The notes under the pieces were generated by a model. The model searched no databases. It had not been told where the DNA came from and saw nothing but the letters and a program-made list of their open reading frames with translations. 64,000 bases of DNA from Metellina segmentata. Taxonomy: Eukaryota; Arthropoda; Arachnida; Araneae; Tetragnathidae. Every line of letters starts with the position of its first letter. Position 1 is the stretch's first letter. The DNA lies in the NCBI GenBank assembly GCA_947359465.1, contig OX375876.1, positions 122,631,444 through 122,695,443 of the forward strand, written 5' to 3'. The translations under genes were made by a program, and so were the position numbers. This document shows, piece after piece, positions 24,722 to 35,244 of the stretch.

Positions 24722-24982
24722 GCAACGTTAATAAAATACCTACCTATCTGATCATGTAATTTGTTTAGATTCATAGGTATTGTGGTACTTTATTACAAGA
24801 GGGCGCAAAAATTAATTTTATCACAGTAGATTTTAAAATATGCTTATCATATTTGAATATTTATTTTCACAACTGTTGGATATAATTGAAAAGACTAGAG
24901 GTATCGTAAGAGTCACATGTCGTGTCATGAGTCGCACTCGATTGTTTTAAAATTAAAGTTATTAAAACGCATGCTTTAATAG

Positions 24983-25420
24983 GGGGATGGTCCCCCAAGT
25001 GCGGCAATTACACTAACAACCCTTCTGGGCATACTTTCAACAAGGTTTTGAGACACATAGGTATTTGTGCCTATTCCTGCTTCAAGAATGTCGCCACCTC
25101 AACTACAGATTTCGGAAGTGGTTCCCTGGTCCGTAAGCGTCGCTCTAACTCTTCCCACAAATGCTCTATGGGGTTTAGGTCGGGAATCTGAGCAGGCCAG
25201 GGGAGACCTTTTACATCCATATCTCCATACCACAGCTCGACAGAGGCTGCAACATGACATGGAGCGTTGTCGTCCTGGAAGTACCATTCGTCCATTCCAT
25301 AAAATTGGCAGAGCGTAGGAAGAACCTGATTGCCCAAAATGTTCACGCAGGCGTCGGCGTTCAATTGACCAGGAACAACATGCAAAGGTCTTAGGCCATA
25401 CCACGAAAAATACCCCAAAC
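24983..25420 (-). pseudogene. Tc1-like transposase, C-terminal half (DD34E type)
   Basis: On the minus strand, 25071-25418 encodes GYFSWYGLRPLHVVPGQLNA, the second-aspartate block FQDDNAPCH, and IPDLNPIEHLWEELERRL with the glutamate. My count gives 34 residues between the second D and the E, matching classic Tc1 DD34E. After a frameshift the terminal SMPRRVVSVIAALGG follows down to about 24985. The first aspartate, the DNA-binding domains and clear TIRs are missing. It is a truncated dead copy. Confidence 0.85.
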
Positions 25421-25429
25421 AAGCAGTCG

Positions 25430-27173
25430 GATTAATGCAATTCCGCTGGCGTCCGGTCCGTTATTGTAGGGTAGTGTAGTAACTCGGATTGCTGAAAAAT
25501 ACGTTTGAAGTAGCGTTCAAATTTAAAATTCGTGTAGGGATGATTGCAATTTATCTCGATCAACGAATAGCGACTTTCTATGTGGAGATGATCCCTGAAA
25601 TTGAAAGTAACTTTAACATTGAATATCTCTGGATATATATTCATAGTAAAGTCATGAAATTCTATACTTAACTAATTTAACTATTCAGTATCTGTACATC
25701 AAAACGCGATATTTCCATTTTAAATTTTGTTGTTTGTGTAAAATTTGATATGAAGACATCCCCTTATGCAATTTTTTGGATTTGAATTTGTAGAGAACGT
25801 TATTCCCTATTGAATGCTACCTTTGAATTTGCTCGGGTATGAATAGTGCTAGCAATAAAGGAGGTGGTTTGTTTTTTATCCCGCGACTGCACCTTTGGTA
25901 AGAAAAGGGCAAATGTCCAAGTTCTCAGATTTTTAGCTGGGTCCACAAATCACTTTCAATGAAATGAAAGTTGTGAGAGAACGAGTGCCAATGTCACCCT
26001 CTCAATACATTATGAAAGTATTAAAAGAGTGTAAAGTATTTGTTGCACACACACGCTGCATTAAAAATAAAAATAGTAAAACTTACTAGATAAGCTGACA
26101 GACACCCCAAACATTAAGAGGACATGGTATCCCGGTTGGAATATGGAAATTCGTAGCAATCACCGGGGATTAGCGAGCAGTGGTCACACCTGACCCCACG
26201 AAAAGAACTGTCACGGGCAACGCCGTGCTTTATTTGTTGCAAAAAGTTATTTGTTGCTTCTGGGAAAACCCATTTCTACGTGACCGGCAGCTGAATGTGT
26301 TAAACTTGCACTGGCCACTTTCCTACCGAGGTAAAGAAATAAATCTTTGAAAATGTCAGTAATTTTCCAATTTTTTAAGATCGTCCCATGACATATTTTC
26401 GTGAGTTGCAATGACTTAGTTTCAGTGTATCTCGCAAAGTTTCTGCAAGCAAAATGCACCTACTGACATTTTCTCACCATGGGAATTCCCACCAACCTTC
26501 TTACATCAATCAATCTCATCTGAATAAGCACAGGCCATTAAGCAAACAACCTGAACACCAATAGAAGCACTCGAGCGGATATTAATTACACAGCCAAATG
26601 CACTCTTCTTCATCACCCCAAACATCCATCTCATTTCGCACCATGTCACTATCGATTAATCTGAATCGTCCTGACATGCACGTATCGGAAAACGAACGCT
26701 CTACCTCACTCCCAATCACGTTGGTAATTCGGATTGATATTTCAAACGCCCCTCGGCAACCATCGGTGACAACCTCTAATTTAAACTAATGCAATGACGG
26801 TGTCAATTAACCACTTTCGAGGCTCATTCACCTTGCCAAGGTCATGTGGAACTTCACAGGAAGATGGACGCTGTTTTGAGAGCAATCTGTGTTTTTCGAA
26901 TCCAAATTGATACGGGTTTTTTTTTTGGCTAATTACTGGAACAAGCACGCCTTGCTGCACGCAGTACGTCTAGTAAACACTGAAACGCTGTAATCATGCA
27001 GAATTAACACTATTATTATACTTATTAACAGTAACGTGCTGGGGAAAAAGGATTTTAATTAAGGTACCACAGATAATAAAATCAATTAAGTTGTTTTCAA
27101 ACTAAAAATATTGCTTTTCTTTTTAGTTGTTCGGAAAATATTTTGAAAAAATTACCTTACTGATGTAAACATT
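25430..27173. other. unassigned DNA
   Basis: No TIR pair, SINE head, satellite or protein signature was found. Small frames such as 26598-26789 (plus) and 26247-26459 (minus) cannot be supported as genes. A poly-T run lies near 26920. Confidence 0.4.
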
Positions 27174-27181
27174 CTCATAAA

Positions 27182-27646
27182 CCCGGGAGCTGAAAATGCT
27201 TAAAACAGAACAATTTTTCCTTAATTTTTATCAAATTTTGGTCGATTTTTTTTTTTAATCATAAGTTACGATGTTCCGCAGTGCCAAGTGTGCCTCTTGC
27301 CACACCTTTTTTCTTTTCTAGCTACGGAGCAACCTCCCTACACCGCCCAAATTCTTCACAAACTACAAAAACACATCTATGTGGATGACACAATATTTAA
27401 CTTCGAAAGTTATCGACAGAATTGCAAATTCTGAAAGTATGAATGGTTTGAAATAAAGTAAGTTAATTCATTTTGACGTGTATGTTTTATTATAAATATG
27501 TAACACATATATTTCGCCGAGAATTGTGTTTTACGGTTATTTTTTTATTTTACTGCAGTTTTCAAAATTGGAACAAAATGCCTGCAGAACAATTGCACTT
27601 GCTTGGAGTCGGGTTGCAGAACACTGAATATAATTCTGCGCCTGGG
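27182..27646 (+). mobile_element. hAT-like non-autonomous element, 465 bp
   Basis: The ends are CCCGGGAGCTGAAAATGC and CTGCGCCTGGG. The flanks CTCATAAA (27174-27181) and CCCATAAA (27647-27654) are an 8-bp target duplication with one mismatch. The interior aligns along its length with 24258-24721 (ATCATAAGTTACGATGTT, CGAAAGTTATCGACAGAATT). Non-coding. Confidence 0.8.
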
Positions 27647-27684
27647 CCCATAAAGAGCTTTTTATTCTTCAATCAAATCATTGC

Positions 27685-27725
27685 CAGGAGCGTTGCTCTA
27701 GTACGAAGTTAATTAAAAATTACCA
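27685..27725 (+). mobile_element. SINE 3' end scrap
   Basis: GTTGCTCTAGTACGAAGTTA then ATTAAAAATTACC is the last ~40 bp of the ATTACC-tailed SINE. Short 3' pieces like this arise from 5'-truncated insertions. Confidence 0.6.
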
Positions 27726-27828
27726 ATTTACCTTCTTCAATCAAATCATTCATCTCGAATCAATGTTAGATCATAGTTCCATGATGTCCTTCTTCCGAAA
27801 AGAATGTCTTTTTATAAATGCCCTTTAA

Positions 27829-27910
27829 CCCTCCTAGTAGCTTCGACGAGATATCTCGTCCATCAAGATTTAATCAATTTTGTCATTGATGAGGTGTCTC
27901 ATCAACAGAA
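27829..27910. mobile_element. piggyBac-type TTAA MITE, left half only
   Basis: TTAA (27825-27828) precedes CCCTCCTAGTAGCTTCGACG then AGATATCTCGTCCATC, as in the copy at 30630. The right end is missing. Confidence 0.65.
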
Positions 27911-28554
27911 TATGGTGATGCACTGCGTTCTCTTGAGTTTTTTCACCCGTTGGATCTAACACGAATGTGTTATTATTCACTGAGGGTAGTAGAGATAAAC
28001 TTTATTCATAGGCTTGGAAGCATATCACCGAAAGTGTTTGGGAAATGTAAAATCGAGAATATAAACTTTTTTTTTTCTATTTGCCATTTTTATCTCATGC
28101 AATTTCTGAGTATGGTTCCAGTATTCTCTAGTCATAAGAAAAACAAGTCATTGGAAACAAATTTCTATCTTCTGGAGACACCGGATTGCACTTTGAAGGC
28201 AACTTAATAGGCAATCTATATTTAAAACTTCAAAAGTAAAAAGCTATTCGGGCATTCAGAATATAATATTCTGGCCTTCAAATTGCAAATCGTAAATGAT
28301 TTAAAACATGTCTCATGCGTGGATTTAATCTATTAAAAGCTTATTTTAAGTATAAGTGAGATTATGCTATCCGAATACCTTGTAAAGGATTTGACCTAGC
28401 GGTATCATAGATGTTTACCGTGGTGTATATAAAAAAATACAATCTTGCCAGATAAAATGATTTATTATATAATATATATCTGTAGGTATATAGTATATAT
28501 CTGTACAAGGTACTTTTTACAAATATCGTACCATTCATTCCGCTGTTCCTGAAT

Positions 28555-28860
28555 CTTTGGTATTTGAATACTTGCGATCAATACTTTCGAATTCGAATAC
28601 TAGTTATAAATATTTGTTATTCGAATACTTTGTTATTTGTATACCTTTGACATAAAATTTAGAATTCGAATACTAGTTATGAATATTTGTTATTCGCGCA
28701 TACTACTTTGTTATTTGTATACCTTTGATGTAAACTTTAGAATTCGAATACTTTGGATGAATACTACTTCGTTATTTGCATACCTTTGATGTAAACTTTA
28801 GAATTCAAATACTTTGGATGAATACTATTGCAATTTTAAATACAACGAATACTTTTAAGT
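28555..28860. repeat. degenerate AT-rich tandem repeat, about 80-bp unit
   Basis: Phrases TTCGAATACTAGTTAT, TTATTTGTATACCTTTGA and TAAACTTTAGAATTC recur about three and a half times with period near 80 bp and internal variation. The palindromic GTATTCGAATAC-like core is repeated within units. Any open frame through it is chance. Confidence 0.65.
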
Positions 28861-29685
28861 ATGTATTTTGTGTATTCGAACCATTTCCATTTCTACTGAA
28901 AATCCTCTCATCCAGAACCTCCGTCACAAGGCACATTGTAGAATTCTTAAACTATTCAATAAAGATTTCAACTGCAAACAAGTTTGGACGCCCCATTACT
29001 CTTGAGGTGAGGCTGCAAACTAATTGCGTGAGAAAGCTCGAAATCATTGATATTTGGACAAAAGTGCCTCTTTCTCTACACAGCAGCCTCAGTTGCTTGA
29101 CCTTCCAGAGAGTGAGAAACGATTATCATTTCCCTGTCTGCCATCCGGCATTGAACGCTCTCTTCCTTAAGCAGCGTATCGTGCGGCAACTCCGCGCACG
29201 CGAGCTCATTGTGATAAGTGGCATGTTAAGTAGGAAGGAAGCACAACTTTGCTAAATGCGAAGGAGATCACACAATGGCGACGCAACACAATTTTCAATT
29301 TGCTGACCGCCGGAGTGATGTGTGTGTGCACTAATGCCGCTAGCACGAAAGATCGCGGACATGGAGAACACTCTCAACCCACGTTTTTTGCTGGGCAAGA
29401 AAGTAAATCACACTTTCGGTCTCCCCGGAAACTAGTAATCACATGCTACGTCTTTATTCGATGTACTTTAAAGTGGTCTCTGCGAATGGATAGTGGGAAC
29501 CAGCACCGTTTACACTAACTCTCATAATTCCTGACGTCCAGGAATCCACGACACCCTTCAGAAACCACTCCACGCTCGATGAGTGGATAGTGGAAACACA
29601 GGAAACTTCGTTTACACAAACTCTCACAATTCCTGACTCCTGATTTGAACTTCATAAAATAGTGGTTACCAAAAGGGAGTTCAGG
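28861..29685. repeat. unassigned DNA containing a short direct duplication (about 29480-29640)
   Basis: GGATAGTGGGAACCAG, TTTACACTAACTCTCA and AATTCCTGAC at about 29488-29535 recur as GGATAGTGGAAACACAG, TTTACACAAACTCTCA and AATTCCTGAC at about 29583-29640, about 95-100 bp apart. A 159-codon frame (28776-29255) has no family signature. Confidence 0.4.
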
Positions 29686-29689
29686 GATT

Positions 29690-29801
29690 CGTCATCAAGA
29701 TTTTGTCGATTTTCTTCCAACTACGAGATATAACGTCCTTCAAGGTCTGGTCAGTTTTGATATAATGACGAGATACCTTGTGGAAATAATCACATGAAGG
29801 G
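29690..29801. mobile_element. piggyBac-type TTAA MITE, degenerate right part
   Basis: The interior contains CATCAAGATTTTGTCG, CTACGAGATATAACGTCC and TGACGAGATACCTTGTGG. It ends ATGAAGGG followed by TTAA (29802-29805). The left terminus cannot be located. Confidence 0.55.
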
Positions 29802-29839
29802 TTAAACGAAGTACCAAATTTGTGGGCTTCTTTTTAACA

Positions 29840-30450
29840 GGGCTAGAAAATTATTCTATGACTAAAAAAATCGACGCACCGAGAAGGTGCAGAATTACAG
29901 TCAATCCACTTAAAACGGCGCTGACTGGGGATGTATAGTCCCGTTTCCAACAACCGCAGATTTGTCTGGAGACGTCCAGGGCAGCGTGGGGATCCTGTCC
30001 TTACTATAGTACGCCACACATGCCCACAACAGGGAATTATGTTCTGGGGTGCCATCTTCTTTGATAGTCGGACCCTTTGGTAGTCAGTTCTGGCACATTT
30101 ACAGCACAGTGGTACGTGGACGACATTCTACGACCGGTTGTGTTACCGTTCCTTTTGAGACACCCCGGACTTACTCTTCAACAAGATAATGCCCGGCCGC
30201 ACACGGCACGTGTTGCTATGAATTGTCTTGAAGCTTTCCCAACACTTCCTTGGCCTGCTAGGTCTCCTGATCTCTCTCCCATAGAGCACATTTTGGACGT
30301 TATGGGAAAGCGATTGCAACCATCCCGGAATGTTGACCATTTAGCCCGATAGTTGGACACCATCCGGGAACTTTTTCAGCCTATTCCACGCCGGATGACA
30401 GCTTGCATCGAGGCCAGAGGTGGGCCTTATTGACTTCCTCCCTTTGTAAC
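29840..30450 (+). pseudogene. Tc1-like transposase remnant, frameshifted
   Basis: Read with frameshifts on the plus strand, this encodes RRFVWRRPGQRGDPVLTIVR, GIMFWGAIFFDSRT, then (30077-30352) the second-aspartate block QQDNARPHTARVAMNC and PWPARSPDLSPIEHILDVMG with the third acid. It ends with PRRMTACIEARGG near 30430. This order is the catalytic and C-terminal part of a Tc1-family transposase. The N-terminal DNA-binding part is not visible, and at least one frameshift near 30065 plus a stop at 30350 inactivate it. Confidence 0.85.
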
Positions 30451-30629
30451 GGTCAAACTCTAAAACAAATCGTTTATTTTTCTATGTATGTTCTTCACAT
30501 CCACCCATTTTTATCGCAATCGGACAACTGCTTCTTGATGCGTCGATTTTTTTTGTTATAGGGTGGTGTATTCTATTGCCTTTGCGGAAAAGAGCTGCGA
30601 ATCTAGATGACGTATTAGATTGTTTTAAC

Positions 30630-30799
30630 CCTCCAAGGTGGTTTCGACGAGATATCTCGTCCATCGAGATCTGACCAACGTCGACTACGACGAGATATAT
30701 CGTCATCAGGATATTGCCGCTTTTCGAATGATGTCGAGATCAAGGTCTGGTCAATTTGGCAAATGGCCAGACACCTCGTCGAAGCAACCACCAGGAGGG
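30630..30799. mobile_element. piggyBac-type TTAA MITE, 170 bp, complete
   Basis: TTAA at 30626-30629 and 30800-30803 flanks TIRs CCCTCCAAGGTGGTTTCGAC and CGAAGCAACCACCAGGAGGG. Internal ACGAGATATCTCGTC-type palindromes recur. Non-coding and the clearest copy of its family here. Confidence 0.88.
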
Positions 30800-30870
30800 T
30801 TAAACAAAGCATTTTTTTTAAACTTTTGATTCAATCTCAAGATCCACAGCAACCAATGTTCCCCCACAGT

Positions 30871-31377
30871 CCCAGGTGCAGAAATATATTCAATATTCTG
30901 CAACACAACTCCAAGCTATTGCAATTGTTATGCAGGCTTTAGATCCGAATTTTGAAAACTGCAGTCAAATCAAAAACAGACGTAAAACACAATTACCGGC
31001 TAAATATGTATTGCATATCTATAATAAAACACGCATCAAAGTTAATTCACTTACTTTATTTCAAACCAAGGCATAGTTTCAGAATTTGCAATTCTGTCGA
31101 TCACTTTTAAAATTAAATATTTTGTCATTGACATAGAAGATGTGTTATTTAAAAAGTGTTTGTGGTCATTTGGGCAATGTAAGGAGGTTGTTCCGTAGCT
31201 AGAAAAGAAGAAAAGGTGTGGCAAGAAGCACACTTGGCACTGCGGAACATCGTAACTTATGATTGATAAAAAAAATCGGTCATAATTTTGATAAAAATTT
31301 AGCAATTGTTTTGTTAAAAATTTTGTTTGTTCTGTGTGAGACGTACGTCGCAGTTTTGAGCACTTTCTGCTCCCGGG
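30871..31377 (-). mobile_element. hAT-like non-autonomous element, 507 bp, minus-oriented
   Basis: The ends are CCCAGGTGCAGAAATATATT and TGAGCACTTTCTGCTCCCGG then G. The interior is the reverse complement of the 24258 copy. The flanks share only ACAGT (CCCACAGT against ATAACAGT), so the target duplication has decayed. A minus frame (31051-31305) parallels the frame at 24235 but no protein family is recognisable. Confidence 0.78.
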
Positions 31378-31954
31378 ATAACAGTACCGATTCCTTCAAT
31401 CACGTCAAATAAAACGCGGAGCATCATTCCAACGCTTCATCATCCCCATCCCCGAAAGGACCTCATGACACAGAACGTGACACTTCGCCGGACATTTTTT
31501 CGCAACCGTGTCGCAAGATGTCAACTCTCACGTCGCCTTTGGAGGAGCATCAGACCGAGCGACGTGGGTCAATGGTAGGTCATCCCTAATAGTCCTATTT
31601 ACGTCCGAAAGTGAATCGATCTCGGATCATCATCAATTAGAGCCGATGTGTCTCGGTGGTTGTAATTGACTCAACCGCCATCCATCCCGGGAATTGTCCT
31701 CGCCTAAGAGTTCGAGTAGCCTTGGGGCTCAATTAGGCCTCAACCTACTCATGGATATTAAGTACTTTTGTTCACATCCGTCCACGTTTTTAAATTGAAA
31801 AACATCGATGGAAAGAGCATTGTACCTGAAATATAAATGCGGAAACAACTACAACTGCTAGGGACCTAGATTCCTTGACTCCGGCAATATTTGTATAATT
31901 CCCTCCCCAACAAGACGGATAGATATTAGAAATTGAATTACCCAAGCATTTATG
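31378..31954. other. unassigned DNA
   Basis: No repeat end, SINE or coding signature was recognised. Confidence 0.4.
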
Positions 31955-32065
31955 GTACATCGACGTGACTATAAATCATACTGCTGTTATATCAGGACAT
32001 AGGGTTGCCAAATTTAATAGGCCCAAATGTTTCGTTCTGTGCATTATTTGCATGATGGACATATA

Positions 32066-32960
32066 CACAGTCCAGTCACATTAAATGTGACCACCATCTA
32101 CTTTCGACGTCAACGTGAAATAACCAATCACAAAAGGCAGGTGGCAGCACATTGCAGTGGAGTGTATATAAAGGATGTCCTAGGGCATTGGAAAGCATTT
32201 CAATCGTTGGCGTAATGCAGAAACGTAGCGATTTATACGACGTCCAAAAAGGGCATGATTATTGGCTTTCGGGCCAAGGGTGGAAGCATTTCGGAAACGG
32301 CTAATTTTGTGAACTGTTCGCGTGCCGCCATGGTAAAAGTATACCGTGCATGGCAAAATGGCACTATCCAAAATCAGCGGCGTGTCACACGTGGTGCACC
32401 ACGGGCTATAGATGACAGAGGCGAACGAAGGCTACGGAGATGCGTTCGGGCGAATAGACGTGCAACTGTTGAGCAACTGACCGCCCAGATGAACCAAGGG
32501 GCTACCAAGAGTGTATCCTCAACAACGGTTCAGCGAACGTTGCTGCGCATGGGCCTCCGCAGCAGACGACTGTTTAATGCACCTATGGTGACTGCTGTTC
32601 ATCGGCGACGAAGGCTGAATTTGCACGCCAGTACCTCAACTGGACGTCCAGAGTGGCGACAGGTGGCTTTTTACGATGAATCACGTTTTATGCTCCATCG
32701 GACAGATGGACGTTGGCGTATACAGCGTGAAACGTCTGAAAGCAAACACCCTGCAACAATTGCCGGAAGGATCCAGGCTGGAGGAGGGAGGTAATCTAGC
32801 GCAGCTGGCCACGGCACTGGAGTCGGCATGGATCAACATCCCAGTGAACACCTTCAGAAACCTAATGGACTCTCTTCCTGCACGTCTCGCAGCGGTCCGC
32901 TCTGCCAAAGTTGTTATTCTGGCTTTTGACAGGTGGTCACATTAATGTGACTGGACTATG
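32066..32960 (+). mobile_element. internally deleted Tc1-like element, 895 bp
   Basis: TA duplications lie at 32064-32065 and 32961-32962. The TIRs are CACAGTCCAGTCACATTAAA and, inward from the right, CATAGTCCAGTCACATTAAT, continuing TGTGACCACC. Full Tc1 elements are usually 1.3-1.7 kb, so roughly the central part is missing. It is a classic deletion derivative that could still be moved by an enzyme supplied in trans. Confidence 0.88.
32217..32794 (+). pseudogene. Tc1-like transposase, N-terminal half fused to C-terminal tail by deletion
   Basis: The 32255-32794 frame has two HTH-type regions: GSISETANFVNCSRAAMVKV near residues 10-29 and a second paired-like region with ATVEQLTAQMNQG near 70-82. 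The first catalytic aspartate lies in VAFYDESRFML. The frame then jumps, without the second D or the E, towards NTFRNLMDSLPARLAAVRSA, which is the C-terminal tail in another frame (about 32830-32910). An upstream start at 32217 (MQKRSDLYDVQKG) is separated by a one-base shift. It cannot make a functional enzyme. Confidence 0.85.
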
Positions 32961-33215
32961 TATTACAAATTTAATACTCAAGCGTACATCTCATTCCGAT
33001 GTGAAACTATAGGTCATATATATATACTGCTGTTATATCAGGACATAAGGGTGCCGAATCCAAGAGGCCCGAATGTTTCGTCCTGTGTATTATTTGCATG
33101 TGATGGACAGATATCACAAATCTAACACTCATGCGTATATCTTATTCCGATGTGACACTATAAGTCATACTGCTGTTATATCAGGACATAGGGAAGCCAC
33201 ATCTAAGAGGCCGAA

Positions 33216-33733
33216 TGTTTCTGCAATCGATGAGTCGTCCCTTGTGCTCCAACCGATTACATATTGCACAGTATCACTGGGTTTGATTTCGTCCATAATT
33301 TCTGAGGAAGATAATCTAGTCTCGGATAAGCTGCAATTCATCCTCTGTCAAACTCCACAATCTGTTCGTAAGACTCGTGTTTCTCGACGAAGCATAATCA
33401 TGCTTCCGATATGCTCACCAGCGAGAAAACACAATTCCAATACTCAAAACCGCCTTTATGTTTTTCTTTTTTATACTGCTTTCAGTGGGCGTTACGGGCG
33501 CACATGATTTGTATATCCTTTGCAGTGGTAATCATTTTCATATCCTTTTCTATCATCTACGTCATCTGACCATGGTTCAAAACGACGTGTGAACCAATAA
33601 ATGTTGTCCATGGGGTCAAAAATGGGGGAAAATAAGGAATAATGTAGGTACAATTCCAGTTTTTAGATTAAAAAAAACAGCAAATATTAGGTTGTATGAT
33701 TATATTATCGTAACACATGATAACTACACTGTA
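33216..33733. other. unassigned DNA
   Basis: A 144-codon frame (33073-33507, plus) starts inside the tandem repeat and has no family signature. Nothing else is seen up to the Helitron start. Confidence 0.4.
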
Positions 33734-33741
33734 TCTATATA

Positions 33742-35244
33742 CAGGGTGGTCCCGAATTCATGGTACAAACTTTAATGGTAGGTACAGGACATTGTAACAA
33801 TGATTTATTGTATAGGAATGTATAGTCGCAAGTGACGCGGTGAGGCGTAAACAGGGGAAATAAAAGGAAAGAGAAATGGAGTGATCGGTTGGTATCATTG
33901 CCGGTAGAGGGCAGTAGATGTCTAGCCGCTGTTGAACATGATGCATCGCAGTAGGGAAAAGCGCCATTCACAATTGTGCTGCCGTAGACGATGGGTGACT
34001 TTACGTATGCAGAAAAAGCAGACATGCATTACATGTACGGCCGTGCAAATGGTAACGGCAGAGCTGCGTTACGAATGTATCGCGCGGAGTATCCTGATCG
34101 ACGAATGCCGGATCATAGAATTTTTCAACGGTTACATCGTCAACTTTGTGAAACAGGTGCGTTCGACGTCAACAGACATGGCGCTGGTCGAGTAAGAGCT
34201 GTACGCACTCCAAGGCTGGAAGAAAGCATCTTGAACATTGTGGCTGATAGACCCGAGTCAAGCACAAGAACTGTTGCGCGTGACGTAGGTGTGAGTCATC
34301 AGACTGTATGCAGAGTGTTAAACGAAAATCGCTTACACCCCTTCCATTTTCAGAAAGTACAAGCATTGAATCCGGCAGATTATCCTCGCCGCGTGAACTT
34401 CTGCCTGTGGGTGATGCAGCAATGTGCGTTGCAGCCGGATTTCGTAGATTATGTGCTATTTACAGATGAAGCGACATTTTCACGCGAGGGTGTCTTTAAT
34501 GCGCACAATTCCCATGTGTGGGCAACCGATAATCCACATGCAACGCGTCGACATGCGTTTCAACAACGTTTCAGTATTAATGTGTGGGCTGGTATTGTGA
34601 ACGACTTTTTGATAGGCCCATACTTACTTTCCACGCGGCTCACTGGCGGTAGCTATCTTATTTTTCTGAAAGAAGTGTTACCACAACTGCTGCATGATGT
34701 TCCGATCGCCATTCGTAACCGCATGTGGTTTCAGCACGATGGAGCGCCAGCACACTTCAGCATTGATGTACGGAATTACCTGAATGCCACGTTTGGTACT
34801 CGATGGATTGGGCGTGGTGGACCAGTCCCTTGGCCACCCCGATCTCCCGATTTATCGAGCCTCGATTACTTTTTATGGGGACATCTAAAGCATCTTGTTT
34901 ATGAGACTCCAGTTGACTCAGATGAGGATCTCGTCGCTCGCTTATCTGTAGCTGCTGCAGGTGTGCGTGAAATACCAGGCATCTTTGAACGTGTACGCCA
35001 ATCGCTCCACCGACGCTGTCAAGCATGTATCGATACTGGTGGACGCAATTTTGAACAATTACTGTAAACATGACACTTGTCAACAACGCTTTCAATAAAA
35101 TCTTTGTTTTTCCTTTCGGCCGTTATTTCCCCTGTTTTCGCCTCACCGCGTCACTTGCGACTATACATTCCTATACAATAAATCATTGTTACAATGTCCT
35201 GTACCTACCATTAAAGTTTGTACCATGAATTCGGGACCACCCTG
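33742..35244 (+). mobile_element. intact mariner-like (DD41D) element, 1,503 bp
   Basis: TA duplications (33740-33741 and 35245-35246) flank TIRs of 122 bp (33742-33863 and 35123-35244) that differ at a single base by my reading. The ends are CAGGGTGGTCCCGAATTCAT. The element carries one uninterrupted transposase gene, with AATAAA shortly after its stop (about 35094). Near-identical arms plus an intact gene imply recent insertion, later than the Helitron it interrupts. Confidence 0.95.
33991..35067 (+). CDS. mariner-like DD41D transposase, intact
   Basis: This 358-aa protein would bind its element's TIRs and cut and rejoin DNA at TA sites. Residues about 1-55 form a helical N-terminal domain of the kind annotated as DUF4817 in arthropod transposases, which I recognise from family memory. 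A second HTH (ARDVGVSHQTVCRVLNENRL) lies at about 96-115. The IS630/Tc1/mariner catalytic core follows with D159 (LFTDEATF), D250 (FQHDGAPAH) and D292 (SPDLSSLDYFLWG). I count 41 residues between the second and third aspartates, so DD41D. The start at 33991 aligns exactly with that of the related 43367 protein. There are no stops, frameshifts or introns. It is the likeliest functional gene in the window, and activity is inferred, not shown. Confidence 0.93.
   Translation: MGDFTYAEKADMHYMYGRANGNGRAALRMYRAEYPDRRMPDHRIFQRLHRQLCETGAFDVNRHGAGRVRAVRTPRLEESILNIVADRPESSTRTVARDVGVSHQTVCRVLNENRLHPFHFQKVQALNPADYPRRVNFCLWVMQQCALQPDFVDYVLFTDEATFSREGVFNAHNSHVWATDNPHATRRHAFQQRFSINVWAGIVNDFLIGPYLLSTRLTGGSYLIFLKEVLPQLLHDVPIAIRNRMWFQHDGAPAHFSIDVRNYLNATFGTRWIGRGGPVPWPPRSPDLSSLDYFLWGHLKHLVYETPVDSDEDLVARLSVAAAGVREIPGIFERVRQSLHRRCQACIDTGGRNFEQLL

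Larger units (their letters stand above)
31955..33215. repeat. about 145-150 bp tandem repeat, about 2.5 units, split by a Tc1 element
   Basis: CATACTGCTGTTATATCAGG then ACATAGGG occurs at about 31978, as TATACTGC... at about 33026 and again at 33168, each time followed by CGAATGTTTCGT/CTGCA-like text. TCATTCCGATGTGAAACTAT (about 32992) matches TTATTCCGATGTGACACTAT (about 33143). Removing the Tc1 insertion at 32066-32960 restores a contiguous series of units. Confidence 0.7.

Noticed and set aside
28776..29255. 159-codon plus-strand frame as a gene
   Set aside because: It starts within an AT-rich tandem repeat and has no recognisable motif or supporting context.
33073..33507. 144-codon plus-strand frame as a gene
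   Set aside because: It begins inside the ~145-bp tandem repeat and shows no family signature.
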